64,000 bases of DNA from DAOPXV01 sp964551445 (GTDB taxonomy: Bacteria > Muiribacteriota > UBA9980): contig CAZKCG010000008.1 in the NCBI GenBank assembly GCA_964551445.1, positions 62,001 to 126,000 of the forward strand, read 5' to 3'. The notes under the pieces were generated by a model. That model searched no databases and was not told the DNA's origin. It was given only the letters and a program-made list of their open reading frames with translations. Shown piece after piece: positions 16,603 to 24,078 of the stretch. A program made the translations under genes and the position numbers. How positions within the stretch are numbered: the stretch's first letter is position 1; each line of letters starts with the position of its first letter.

Positions 16603-17341
16603 TATCTATCAGCCTCACTTTTCCGAGAAACGCGGCGCCGAATATCCTGCCGCCGTGTTCCTCGATATAATCGATTTTAAAACCTTTTTGTTTGAGAGAG
16701 TTTTTAATTTCCTCTATTGAAAGCCGCGAAGAAAGAGCTTTGTAAAGTTCAGGGGCGGCCGGCCTTAGATCGGGTTCTATAAGGGCGTTGCGCGAACTCA
16801 TCGCGAGGCCGTTCGATTCGCGCACGGTAGGGCACGGCACGACTTCGACGCCGGTGAAAAGAGCTTGGGCCATTCCTTTTATCAATAAGAATTGCTGGTA
16901 GTCCTTTTCGCCGAAGTAAGCCCTGTCGGGCTTTACCATGTTGAAAAGTTTCATTACGACGGTCAGCACTCCGTCGAAATGGCCGGGGCGTGAAGCGCCG
17001 CAAAGTATTTTAGAAAGTTCGTTTTCCGTTATTTTATAACGGTAGCCGTCGGAATAGATATCGTTATATTCAGGAAAAATAATATGATCTGCGCCGGCAG
17101 CCTCAAGCATTTTTGCGTCGGCCTCCGGAGTTCTCGGATATTTTTCGAGGTCTTTCGGGTCGTTGAATTGGACGGGGTTGACGAACACGCTCGCGACGGC
17201 GATATCGCATTCTTCGCGGCAGCGTTTCATTAAAGAGGCGTGCCCTTCGTGAAGCGCTCCCATCGTCGGAACAAAGCCGACGGTACCGGCCAGAGTTTTT
17301 CTAAAATCAGTCCATTCGCTGATGCTTTTAAAGATCTTCAT
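16589..17341 (-). CDS. panC: pantothenate synthetase (pantoate-beta-alanine ligase)
   Basis: A 250-aa ATP-dependent ligase forming pantothenate from pantoate and beta-alanine. The nucleotidyltransferase motif VPTMGALHEGHASLM has His31 and His34 (HxGH). Further family blocks are VNPVQFNDPKDLEKYPRTPE, YFGEKDYQQF and the KMSKS-equivalent GLAMSSRNALI. Length is near the lower end for the family, shortened at the C-terminus. The ATG overlaps the panB stop (4 nt). Confidence 0.95.
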   Translation of the reverse strand: MKIFKSISEWTDFRKTLAGTVGFVPTMGALHEGHASLMKRCREECDIAVASVFVNPVQFNDPKDLEKYPRTPEADAKMLEAAGADHIIFPEYNDIYSDGYRYKITENELSKILCGASRPGHFDGVLTVVMKLFNMVKPDRAYFGEKDYQQFLLIKGMAQALFTGVEVVPCPTVRESNGLAMSSRNALIEPDLRPAAPELYKALSSRLSIEEIKNSLKQKGFKIDYIEEHGGRIFGAAFLGKVRLIDNVER

Positions 17342-18126
17342 TCATAACTCTCGCTTTCGCCGGGGAATGAGCCCGAAACAACGTCTTTATGATAATGCTC
17401 TATGGCGGCCTTGAAAATGGCCGCTCCGTCGAGATATTTTCTTAAAAATTTAGGTTTGAAGTCGCCGGTGAGCCCGAGCATATCCTGAAGCACGAGAACC
17501 TGTCCGTCGATCTTTCGGCCCGCGCCGATCCCGATGACGGGAATATTCAATTTTTTAGATATATCTTCCGCGAGGCCGGCCGGAACGCATTCGAGAACGA
17601 TAGCGAACGCTCCGAGTTTTTCGAGTTTTATGGCGTCGTTCATGATCGTTTCTCGCGCGGTACCGGTCGCGCCCTGGACCTTGTAGCCGCCGAGGCCGTT
17701 GACCGACTGCGGGGTAAGCCCCAGGTGTCCCATGACGGGAATTCCCGAACCTATGATGTGCGAGATTATCTTTTCATGCCCCGCGACTCCCTCGATCTTA
17801 ACCGCGTTGGCTCCAGCGCGGATAAGCATTCCGACGCATTTCATCGCGTGTTTTTTATCCGATCTGACGGCGAGAAAGGGCATGTCGCCGATAATGAATT
17901 TATCGGGCGCGCCCCTGGAAACGGCGCCGATATGTTCCGCGATCATTTCAGATGTGGCGCCTATCGTCGACTGGTAACCGTGCATCACCATTGCGGCGCT
18001 GTCGCCTACGAGGATACAGTCGATATCCGTCGCCGCCACTATTTTAGCCGAATAATGGTCGTAGCATGTGATCATTGAAATTTTTCTTTTTTTGAGTTTA
18101 TATTTGGAAAAGTCAAATACGTTCAA
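17338..18126 (-). CDS. panB: 3-methyl-2-oxobutanoate hydroxymethyltransferase
   Basis: A 262-aa TIM-barrel enzyme that transfers a hydroxymethyl group from methylene-tetrahydrofolate to ketoisovalerate, giving ketopantoate. Diagnostic blocks: MITCYDHYSAKI at the start, VGDSAAMVMHGYQST (metal ligand Asp), GDMPFLAV, AGANAVKIEG, PVMGHLGLTPQSV and VIGIGAGRKIDGQVLVLQDMLG. Full length for the family. It overlaps the preceding Rossmann-fold gene and panC by four bases each. Confidence 0.96.
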   Translation of the reverse strand: MNVFDFSKYKLKKRKISMITCYDHYSAKIVAATDIDCILVGDSAAMVMHGYQSTIGATSEMIAEHIGAVSRGAPDKFIIGDMPFLAVRSDKKHAMKCVGMLIRAGANAVKIEGVAGHEKIISHIIGSGIPVMGHLGLTPQSVNGLGGYKVQGATGTARETIMNDAIKLEKLGAFAIVLECVPAGLAEDISKKLNIPVIGIGAGRKIDGQVLVLQDMLGLTGDFKPKFLRKYLDGAAIFKAAIEHYHKDVVSGSFPGESESYE

Positions 18127-18860
18127 AGAGCATCGCCGCCTTTTGAAATTGAAATGCCCGCAAGGTTTAAAAACAAGAGGTATATATCTTCGAGAGGCGT
18201 GCCTTTTAGAGCTTCGAGATTTTTTGCTATAGTGCCGGTATCGCGTCTGGCAAGGGGCCCTGTAAGCGCCGCCGCTCCTTCATTTTTTGCGTTGGAGCAT
18301 ATTCTGTCGATATACGGGTGAAGGACATTGGGAGGCAGCGAAAGTTTATCTGAAAACTGCCGCATCGCCTCGCTCCAGAGCATTGTGGTGAAATTTCCTG
18401 CCATGACGCAGAGAGCGTGGTACAAAGGTTTCAGTTCCGGGTCTATATAGAAGTGAGGATTTTCAAGGCCCGGAAAAATGTCTTCGAATTTAGCTCCGCC
18501 TTTTTCAATTATGAACGGGATCTTTTCGTAATCATTTATATTCCAGGCAGTGGTATCGAGAGTGAAGGCTGTAAGCGGATGCGCGCCCGTGACGCCCGCG
18601 ACGGATACGCAGCCGGAAAAATGAACCGGTGAAAAATTCCTTAAAGCCGGATGTTTTTCGATCAATTCTGATATGGCGCCGTCCGGCACGGCGAGAAGAA
18701 CTGTCGAGCCTTCGGCAATAAGCGGAATATGATCGGAAAGCGCGGCGCCGCCGTTTCTGGTCCATTGTGAAAATTTGATGTTTTTCAGCGTGAAATATTT
18801 AAAAAGATGAGAGGCGAGCCTGCCGCCGCCTATTATTGAGTAAAATGGTACCTGACCCAT
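18123..18860 (-). CDS. panG: Rossmann-like/DUF2520 oxidoreductase, probable PanG-type ketopantoate reductase
   Basis: A 245-aa protein with an N-terminal dinucleotide fold (SIIGGGRLASHLFKYF) and a C-terminal helical DUF2520-like domain (about 125-245, with LYHALCVMAGNFTTMLWSEA). As first gene of a pantothenate operon lacking panE, it fits the alternative ketopantoate reductase PanG described in Francisella and also found in some Firmicutes; that assignment rests on domain type and position. The expected reaction is NAD(P)H-dependent reduction of ketopantoate to pantoate. It starts the transcript behind a good promoter, with AAAGGA upstream, and overlaps panB by 4 nt. Confidence 0.7.
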   Translation of the reverse strand: MGQVPFYSIIGGGRLASHLFKYFTLKNIKFSQWTRNGGAALSDHIPLIAEGSTVLLAVPDGAISELIEKHPALRNFSPVHFSGCVSVAGVTGAHPLTAFTLDTTAWNINDYEKIPFIIEKGGAKFEDIFPGLENPHFYIDPELKPLYHALCVMAGNFTTMLWSEAMRQFSDKLSLPPNVLHPYIDRICSNAKNEGAAALTGPLARRDTGTIAKNLEALKGTPLEDIYLLFLNLAGISISKGGDAL

Positions 18861-18946
18861 AGGTTCAAGTCCTTTTCTTTAAAGTATTTATAATATACCA
18901 GATGCTCGGGTCGCCGTCGGAATGATCGGCGCCTTATACGATCCAT

Positions 18947-18975
18947 ATTATATCAGATTTTTTTATACAATGCAA
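18947..18975 (-). promoter_or_regulatory. predicted promoter of the panG-panB-panC-coaC-coaB-coaX operon
   Basis: Minus-strand TTGCAT (18975-18970), a 17-bp spacer ending in TGA, and TATAAT (18952-18947). The roughly 80-nt leader contains a small CGCCG...CGGCG hairpin. The rest of the gap up to 19101 shows no gene. Confidence 0.7.
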
Positions 18976-19101
18976 ATTTGGGTAATGAAGAAGGGGGGCA
19001 TCAGTGTAAATCAATATAAAAATGATAAGTAACCAAAAAAGTTAAACAAATAAATAAGTTTTGAATATATTAAAAAGTCTTATTGTCGTCCTTTTTTATG
19101 A

Positions 19102-19229
19102 GTAACAATTTTTTTTGAGGGATATCTCGGAGCCGCCGGTGCCATTGATGGCAAGGAGGCGGCGAGAGAGAAACGGTGAAAATTCATGGATGAATTTTCA
19201 ACCGTGTTCCCTCGAAAAAAATTTGTTAC
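19102..19229. repeat. MITE-like element, copy A (terminal inverted repeats)
   Basis: A 128-bp segment bounded by GTAACAATTTTTTTTGAGGG (from 19102) and its near-exact inverse TCCCTCGAAAAAAATTTGTT (ending 19227, then AC). It contains a perfect hairpin GAAAATTCAT-gg-ATGAATTTTC near 19178-19199 and a GCCGCC...TTGCCATC-type core on the opposite strand. It ends two bases from the stop codon of the adjacent gene. The end sequence recurs in the element at 58951-59265. No ORF, so any movement would need an enzyme in trans. Confidence 0.7.
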
Positions 19230-19231
19230 GG

Positions 19232-19936
19232 TTATTTTGCGCCTCTCATTTTGCCGGCAAGCTTCGCCGCGCCGTCTATGACGACGAATGACCAGAGTTT
19301 TTTGCCTTTGCCCTTGCCGACTTTTAAGAATTCGACGGTGTATAATTTTACCGGTTCTTTAGCGGCTTTCATAGCTTCTTTTTGCGCGCCCGTAGCGTTA
19401 GGGTCGTCGGCGCTCTTGATCTCGATTATGTTTATTGTGAACTGTTCGTCTTTAACAGTGCTTTCGAAGAACGCCAAGCCTTCCTCGAGCATGTCTTTAT
19501 AAAATTTAGTGTATTCTTCGGCGAGTTTTTTAGCCTTGTCGGCTCCGAAGGTTTTTTCGAACCATTTTTCGTGATCGGCTATTACGAGGCCTTTTAAAAG
19601 TTCTCCAGCTTTGGTTTTATCGCCGGCTTTTAAAGCCGCCTGGATATTTTCCATCGAAGTTTTAATGACCGCCGATACATCGTTAGACGGCACGGCCGGA
19701 GCCGCCGGCAATTTATCGGGAACTACGGCAGCCGGTGAATCAACGACTGCGGCGGGGGCTTTTTCGGCTGCCGCAGGAACGGCGGGCGTCGCCGGAACTT
19801 CAGGCAGTTTATCGGGAACCGCGGCGGCCGGTGAATCGGTGACCGCTGGAACGGCGTTGTCCGCGCCGAGCGACGGGGAAGCGCTTAATAAAAATAAAGC
19901 CAGAACAGAGACGACAACGAAGGATCTTTTCAACAT
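19232..19936 (-). CDS. secreted protein of unknown function with Ala/Pro-rich repeat linker
   Basis: A 234-aa protein with a signal peptide (about 1-24, cleavage near SLGA-DN). Residues about 30-85 form a low-complexity Ala/Pro/Val linker with two near copies of DSPAAAVPDKLPEVPATPAV. A C-terminal alpha/beta domain (about 86-234) begins with helical VSAVIKTSMENIQAALKAGD and ends in strands (VKLYTVEFLKVGKG, LWSFVVIDGAAK), reminiscent of small secreted cystatin/NTF2-like folds such as DUF4878, but not assignable by eye. It has AAAAGGAG before the ATG. The stop codon abuts a MITE-like repeat. Confidence 0.7.
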   Translation of the reverse strand: MLKRSFVVVSVLALFLLSASPSLGADNAVPAVTDSPAAAVPDKLPEVPATPAVPAAAEKAPAAVVDSPAAVVPDKLPAAPAVPSNDVSAVIKTSMENIQAALKAGDKTKAGELLKGLVIADHEKWFEKTFGADKAKKLAEEYTKFYKDMLEEGLAFFESTVKDEQFTINIIEIKSADDPNATGAQKEAMKAAKEPVKLYTVEFLKVGKGKGKKLWSFVVIDGAAKLAGKMRGAK

Positions 19937-19990
19937 TTTTGAATTACTCCTTTTAGTTAATTATTGTTACGCCGCGAGGCGTCAGGTAAT

Positions 19991-20019
19991 ATGATACTTT
20001 ATTTTTTGTCTTATCGCAA
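19991..20019 (-). promoter_or_regulatory. possible promoter of the secreted Ala/Pro-rich protein
   Basis: Minus-strand TTGCGA, 17-bp spacer, TATCAT. Weaker than the other promoters in the window; leader about 50 nt. Confidence 0.4.
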
Positions 20020-20063
20020 TGGGCTTAATGTAGCGGCCTGAAAATATGTTTCGAAAAAGTGTA

Positions 20064-20092
20064 TGGACATGGAAAAAGTCATGTGATAAAAT
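20064..20092 (+). promoter_or_regulatory. predicted promoter of the radical SAM gene
   Basis: TGGACA (20064-20069), a 17-bp spacer ending in TGA, TAAAAT (20087-20092). Predicted start near 20099, upstream of the chosen ATG at 20145. Confidence 0.6.
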
Positions 20093-20144
20093 GGTTTCGT
20101 TTTTAAAAAATATCGCGGTCAGGCGGTCTGAAAAAGGATATGAA

Positions 20145-21044
20145 ATGAGTATTGAGCCATCGTATTTAAAACTTCTTGAAACTGGTGAACTCGCGCGAAG
20201 GGTTATGGAAGCGAACCTGCGGCTTTTCAAATGCGTTCTCTGTCCAAATAAATGCGGCGTGAACCGTAAAAATGAGATGGGTTTTTGTAAAACGGGAATT
20301 CTCGCCAGGGTCAATTCGCATTACGCGCATTCAGGAGAAGAGCGCGTGATCAGCGGAACGAACGGATCGGGAGCGATTTTTTTCGGCGGCTGCAATATGA
20401 GATGCGTTTATTGTCAGAATTTCGAGGTCAGTCAGAGTGATGAAGGTTATGGGACCAGGCCTGAAACGGTAGCGCGCATGATGATCAAACTTCAGTCGGA
20501 AGGCTGTCACAACATCAACTTCATATCGCCGTCGCATGTTATACCGCAGATCGTCGAAGCTGTTTTTCACGCGGCGCGGTCGGGGCTTAAAATACCGCTT
20601 ATTTATAACAGCGGCGGATATGACACTAAAGAAGGGCTCGAACTTTTAGACGGCATAGTCGACATCTATATGCCCGATATGAAATACGGCGACGACGAAA
20701 CAGCGTTTAAATATTCCGGCGTTTCCGATTACGTCAGATATAACCGCGAAGCGGTGGCCGAAATGCACCGTCAGGTTGGAGATCTTGTCGTCGGGCGCGA
20801 CGGGAACGCCAGAAGCGGCCTTGTTGTGCGTCATCTGGTTCTTCCCGGAGGCCTTGCCGGCACGGAAAATGTAGTTAAATTTATCGCTGAAAATATATCG
20901 AAAAGAACTTTTTTGAATATATTGGCGCAGTATTGGCCGGCCCATAAAGCGTCGGAATATCCCGAACTTACCAACAAGCTGAAAAACGCCGATTATGAAG
21001 CGGCGCTTGATATCGCCAGAAAATACGGGCTTAGCGTAAACTGA
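20145..21044 (+). CDS. radical SAM protein, PflX-like (COG1313)
   Basis: A 299-aa radical SAM enzyme. The FeS-binding triad C83-x3-C87-x2-C90 (CNMRCVYC) is followed by QNFEVSQ, and an upstream Cys cluster CVLCPNKCGVNRKNEMGFCK is typical of COG1313/PflX-type proteins related to pyruvate formate-lyase activators. True substrate is unknown for the family. An in-frame ATG exists at 20046, but it lies upstream of the predicted promoter start; ATG 20145 has AAAAAGGA at a good distance and fits the family N-terminus. Monocistronic, converging with nadV. Confidence 0.88.
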   Translation: MSIEPSYLKLLETGELARRVMEANLRLFKCVLCPNKCGVNRKNEMGFCKTGILARVNSHYAHSGEERVISGTNGSGAIFFGGCNMRCVYCQNFEVSQSDEGYGTRPETVARMMIKLQSEGCHNINFISPSHVIPQIVEAVFHAARSGLKIPLIYNSGGYDTKEGLELLDGIVDIYMPDMKYGDDETAFKYSGVSDYVRYNREAVAEMHRQVGDLVVGRDGNARSGLVVRHLVLPGGLAGTENVVKFIAENISKRTFLNILAQYWPAHKASEYPELTNKLKNADYEAALDIARKYGLSVN

Positions 21045-21165
21045 TCATATCTCGTTGACCGGAAAATGACCGGCCGGGAATTACCGCCGTCCGTGAGCGG
21101 GGCCGAAGCGGTCTCCGCCATTATATAAGAGGACCGCCGCGGCTCTTCATCTTGAACCGGTTGAC

Positions 21166-22572
21166 CTATTTCAAATATTGCTCAGATCTTTTTCTTATTT
21201 CGTCAAGCGTCCATTTTTTAAGTATCCTGCCGTTGCGGTAAACTGGGATGAGCATGTTATCGCCGGCGGCGTCCTCGCGCGCCACGGTCGCGAATTCATA
21301 AATTCCGGGAGCCGTTTCTTTTTTCACGAGCTTGAGTCTGCCGCGTTTTGACACTTTCACTGAATCGGTCACGGGATTTTTCCAGATATCGCGCCACAGG
21401 CCGTTGATCTTGACAGCGTTCGCCTTCATCGCGAACATGCAGGTATCGCGGTTCATCTGCTGCAGAAGCGCCCCGCCCATTCCGAACGCTATGTTCTCCG
21501 CCGATATCTTCTGTTCCAGCATGAGATCGAGTATAGCCTTTATGCTCTTCGGGTTGACGCCGTCGCCCTGGATGACGCGGACGCAGCGCGGAAGGACCTT
21601 GAAGCCTTTTTTGTTGGTTTCATATCCGAAGGCTTTTAAAAGCATATTCAAAACGTTTAATACTACTACGGTTGGTTCGCCCGAATCCGGCCTTATAACA
21701 AGCGTTCCGCCGCTATTGATCACTTTTTCCTTAAGGGTTTTACCCCATACGTTCGACACGGCGTTGTAAATATCGTAACTGTCGGATACGACGGCGACTA
21801 ACTTTCCGGGGCCGCCGAACTGATCGATCATGTTCGCGAAAGCCTCGGTTTCATGTTCCTGCCCCCAGGCCGTCATCGTGCTGTGTTCCGAGGCCGGTAT
21901 GGAAAAACCGGCGATGGTTTCCTGATAATAGTTGCGCGCCGAAAGGAGCGAGACGATCGTATCGGTCCCGCGGAAATTGACCAGATGAGCGAGGCCGCCT
22001 ATCATCGCCGATTCAAGGCTTGATACGCCCCGCGCGCCGAAATCGTGGAGCTTGAAATAAATTTCGGACCCGGGGGTTTCGCACGATATGTCGAGCGCGT
22101 CCTTGATTATCTGTTTGATCTGAAAACTGATCGTCGCGACGGTCGTCGGGTACCATACGGCGCGAAGCAGGGCAGTTTCAAGATATGATGTGAGCCAGTA
22201 ACATTTCGGGTCGGTGTTGACCAGCTGAACGAGCGCGTTATGTATCGGAACTACCGTGCCTTCGGCCACGGCCTCTATTTCGACCGGCAGCATTCCGTTA
22301 TGGGTGTTTAAAATATATTCCCAGCCTTCGCGGTAAAAGGGGACGCCGTGCGCCGTGAGCATCTCCTGCGCTTCGTCGATGTCCTTCAACGTTATGGGCC
22401 GTGAGAGATAATCCTCGAGGAATACCTGAAGCCCGAAGAAAAGGGTTCTTTCGTAATTGCCTCCGCGCGCTTCGATATAGGATGAGACCGCCTCGGTTTT
22501 TGGAGGATATTGTTTGTAATGAGATGTTTTGTAGCTGTCGGTGTTAAGAATTATATTTTTGAAATTTATCAT
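21166..22572 (-). CDS. nadV: nicotinamide phosphoribosyltransferase (NAMPT/NadV)
   Basis: A 468-aa enzyme making NMN from nicotinamide and PRPP, the rate-setting step of NAD salvage. Close to animal NAMPT: N-terminal NTDSYKTSHYKQYPP, active-site HDFGARG (Asp177), phosphorylatable PASEHSTMTAWG (His230), VVSDSYDIYN and RPDSGEP (Asp296). These correspond to human Asp219, His247 and Asp313. Its start codon follows directly on an RNA hairpin that carries the ribosome binding site. It lies 92 bp downstream of nadM-Nudix on the same strand, so the two probably form an NMN-to-NAD salvage operon. Confidence 0.96.
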   Translation of the reverse strand: MINFKNIILNTDSYKTSHYKQYPPKTEAVSSYIEARGGNYERTLFFGLQVFLEDYLSRPITLKDIDEAQEMLTAHGVPFYREGWEYILNTHNGMLPVEIEAVAEGTVVPIHNALVQLVNTDPKCYWLTSYLETALLRAVWYPTTVATISFQIKQIIKDALDISCETPGSEIYFKLHDFGARGVSSLESAMIGGLAHLVNFRGTDTIVSLLSARNYYQETIAGFSIPASEHSTMTAWGQEHETEAFANMIDQFGGPGKLVAVVSDSYDIYNAVSNVWGKTLKEKVINSGGTLVIRPDSGEPTVVVLNVLNMLLKAFGYETNKKGFKVLPRCVRVIQGDGVNPKSIKAILDLMLEQKISAENIAFGMGGALLQQMNRDTCMFAMKANAVKINGLWRDIWKNPVTDSVKVSKRGRLKLVKKETAPGIYEFATVAREDAAGDNMLIPVYRNGRILKKWTLDEIRKRSEQYLK

Positions 22573-22621
22573 AAAGAAAGCTCCTTTCTTTTTGTATGAA
22601 GCCCCGGTCTATCCGGAACTT
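22573..22621 (-). promoter_or_regulatory. candidate structured regulatory RNA upstream of nadV (copy 1)
   Basis: Read on the minus strand. P1 is AAGTTCCGG-ATAGA-CCGGGGCTT (22621-22599), a 9-bp stem with two G-U pairs. Then comes a 7-nt linker CATACAA and P2 AAAGAAAG-GAG-CTTTCTTT (22591-22573), a perfect 8-bp stem presenting the Shine-Dalgarno GGAG at its apex. The ATG of nadV follows with no gap. The same plan with different stem sequence occurs upstream of nadM, which argues for selected structure. Likely translational control; ligand unknown. Confidence 0.65.
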
Positions 22622-22664
22622 TAAATTGTTTTCACTTAAAAGATCGTTTTGCCGCCATTTTCAG

Positions 22665-23771
22665 TTATTTTCCCATCATCGCCTTTATTATGTGAAAATG
22701 GTCCTCGAACATTTTATCCGATTCGATGTCGCCTAACGCTACCCAGTTCGCCGATCTCGCGTCGTCGCCGCCTTTGACCTGCGGCAGGCCCTTCGCGTCC
22801 GGGTTTAAAACGATAAGAAACGCCGTTGTTATAGTTCTTCCGCGCGCCGAACGGTATGGATTGTCAAAAACGCGAACGCTTTTTATCGATCCTTTTAAGA
22901 CCGGGGCCGGCACCTTTAATCTCGTCTCCTCGCGAAGTTCACGGATCATAGCGTCCTCGAGAGTCTCATGCTGGTCTACGAATCCGCCCGGAAGCGCCAG
23001 AAGCCCCTGTCCGGGTTTTGCCTTGCGTTCCACCAGGAGGCAGTGTCCGCTCTGGATCACTATGGCGTCCACCGTTACGAAAGTCGGCGGATAAGGCGCC
23101 GCTGCCCAGCCGGCCCTGTATTTTTCGACGAATGCGAATTCCTCCTTTAATTCGTCATATTCTTTCGTTCCCTGAAATTTTAAAAGAAAATTGAAAACGG
23201 AGGCCGGTACAAGGCCCTGAATATTGTCGCACTTGTAAGTTTCCGAATCGAGTTTGAATTTGAAATAAAGGCTTCTTATGAAAGAGGAAGAAACCGGTTT
23301 TTTATCGCCTTTATCATCGTGATAGAACGGGTCTACTGAAATATTGCCGAATTTATTCCACTGCGGGAACATTTCAAGGTAATAGCTAGAATTATCCTTC
23401 TTGTGGCCGATAAGGCCGATCTTTAATTTGTCGTTGACGCCGGCGTGATACTGGCATGTGACGCCCTGTATGACCATCTGGACGCTCTGGAGCCACTCGT
23501 TATCGTTGTAAAGATGGTCGAGAAGCGGTATCACCGTCACGCGGCCGTAATCGTTAGACGAAATAGAGGATAATATCATCTCCTTCCTCTCTTCCCAGGT
23601 CCAGGGGTTTCGCACCGATCTGGCCTCCTTGGCAGATCCGACCAGGATTATAAGTTTTTTTGCCCTTTTCAGTCCTTCCGTGACGACCTTTAAATGTCCG
23701 GCGTGAAAAGGGGCGAACCGCCCGATGAACACCAAAAAATCAAATCCGGGATCTTCTTTCGTGTTTACCAT
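22665..23771 (-). CDS. nadM: bifunctional NMN adenylyltransferase / Nudix hydrolase (NadM-Nudix)
   Basis: A 368-aa fusion. The N-terminal nucleotidyltransferase (about 10-190) has GRFAPFHAGH at residues 17-26 (His23, His26) and KPVSSSFIR near 158-166, and would convert NMN plus ATP to NAD. The C-terminal Nudix domain (about 225-368) has the box starting GGFVDQHETLEDAM at 262 and running through RELREE; the usual Gly after the EE pair is Arg284. Such fusions are known from Synechocystis slr0787 and act as NMNAT plus ADP-ribose pyrophosphatase. AAGGAGGT precedes the ATG, which lies inside a short leader ORF. Probably co-transcribed with nadV. Confidence 0.94.
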   Translation of the reverse strand: MVNTKEDPGFDFLVFIGRFAPFHAGHLKVVTEGLKRAKKLIILVGSAKEARSVRNPWTWEERKEMILSSISSNDYGRVTVIPLLDHLYNDNEWLQSVQMVIQGVTCQYHAGVNDKLKIGLIGHKKDNSSYYLEMFPQWNKFGNISVDPFYHDDKGDKKPVSSSFIRSLYFKFKLDSETYKCDNIQGLVPASVFNFLLKFQGTKEYDELKEEFAFVEKYRAGWAAAPYPPTFVTVDAIVIQSGHCLLVERKAKPGQGLLALPGGFVDQHETLEDAMIRELREETRLKVPAPVLKGSIKSVRVFDNPYRSARGRTITTAFLIVLNPDAKGLPQVKGGDDARSANWVALGDIESDKMFEDHFHIIKAMMGK

Positions 23772-23899
23772 AACCTTCGACCTCCTTTTTGAAGCGCGCG
23801 AAAAAAAGAAAATATTCCGGAAGCAAAAAAGCGTCTGGAATATTTTCGATATATAAAAATATTAAATTTTATGGTCTTTAAAAACCTTGCGGTAGTCAT
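23765..23899 (-). CDS. 44-codon leader ORF overlapping the nadM start
   Basis: Minus-strand ATG at 23899 opens a 44-codon frame, too short to stand out by length, starting MTTARFLKTIKF and ending GGRRLW. It has GGAG at ideal distance, within the P2 hairpin. Its stop TAA (23767-23765) lies just past the nadM ATG (23771), in another frame. The body contains an intrinsic terminator. The peptide is basic and aromatic and resembles nothing I recognise, so it probably matters as a translated leader rather than as a protein. Real translation is inferred from the RBS and coupling geometry. Confidence 0.5.
   Translation of the reverse strand: MTTARFLKTIKFNIFIYRKYSRRFFASGIFSFFRALQKGGRRLW
23801..23847 (-). 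terminator. intrinsic terminator inside the nadM leader ORF (attenuator candidate)
   Basis: On the minus strand GAAAATATTCCAG (23847-23835) pairs with CCGGAATATTTTC (23820-23808), 12 of 13 positions, followed by seven T. It sits downstream of the nadM promoter and inside the leader ORF, so a ribosome crossing the ORF would disrupt it. It may also stop read-through from the large upstream gene. Confidence 0.75.
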
Positions 23900-23952
23900 A
23901 GTAAAAGCTCCTTTTACTACATTTTATGTTAACGCCGGTCTATCCGCCGTTA
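23900..23952 (-). promoter_or_regulatory. candidate structured regulatory RNA of the nadM leader (copy 2)
   Basis: Minus strand: P1 TAACGGCGG-ATAGA-CCGGCGTTA (23952-23930, 9-bp stem with one G-G mismatch), an 11-nt linker ACATAAAATGT, then P2 AGTAAAAG-GAG-CTTTTACT (23918-23900), a perfect 8-bp stem with the Shine-Dalgarno at its tip. The leader-ORF ATG follows immediately. Compared with copy 1 the loop AUAGA, inner CGG/CCG pairs, a CAUA(A/C)AA-like linker and GGAGC are kept while outer stem bases change in a compensated way. Confidence 0.65.
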
Positions 23953-23970
23953 TTTTGTGTTCCTATTTTA

Positions 23971-23999
23971 ATTGTAGCACTAACCGTTATTTTTGTCAA
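23971..23999 (-). promoter_or_regulatory. predicted strong promoter of the NAD-salvage unit
   Basis: Minus-strand TTGACA (23999-23994), a 17-bp spacer ending in TGC, TACAAT (23976-23971). The predicted start near 23964 puts the regulatory RNA at the very 5' end of the transcript. Confidence 0.8.
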
Positions 24000-24078
24000 A
24001 TATTATTTTGAAGATGCGGTTGGGTTCTAAATGCATTGTTAACACAGGGTTTAGGCGTGGGATTGATCTTTCGGTATA

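Noticed and set aside
20046..20144. Longer start (ATG 20046) for the radical SAM gene
   Set aside because: It lies upstream of the predicted transcript start; ATG 20145 has a proper ribosome binding site and matches the family N-terminus.
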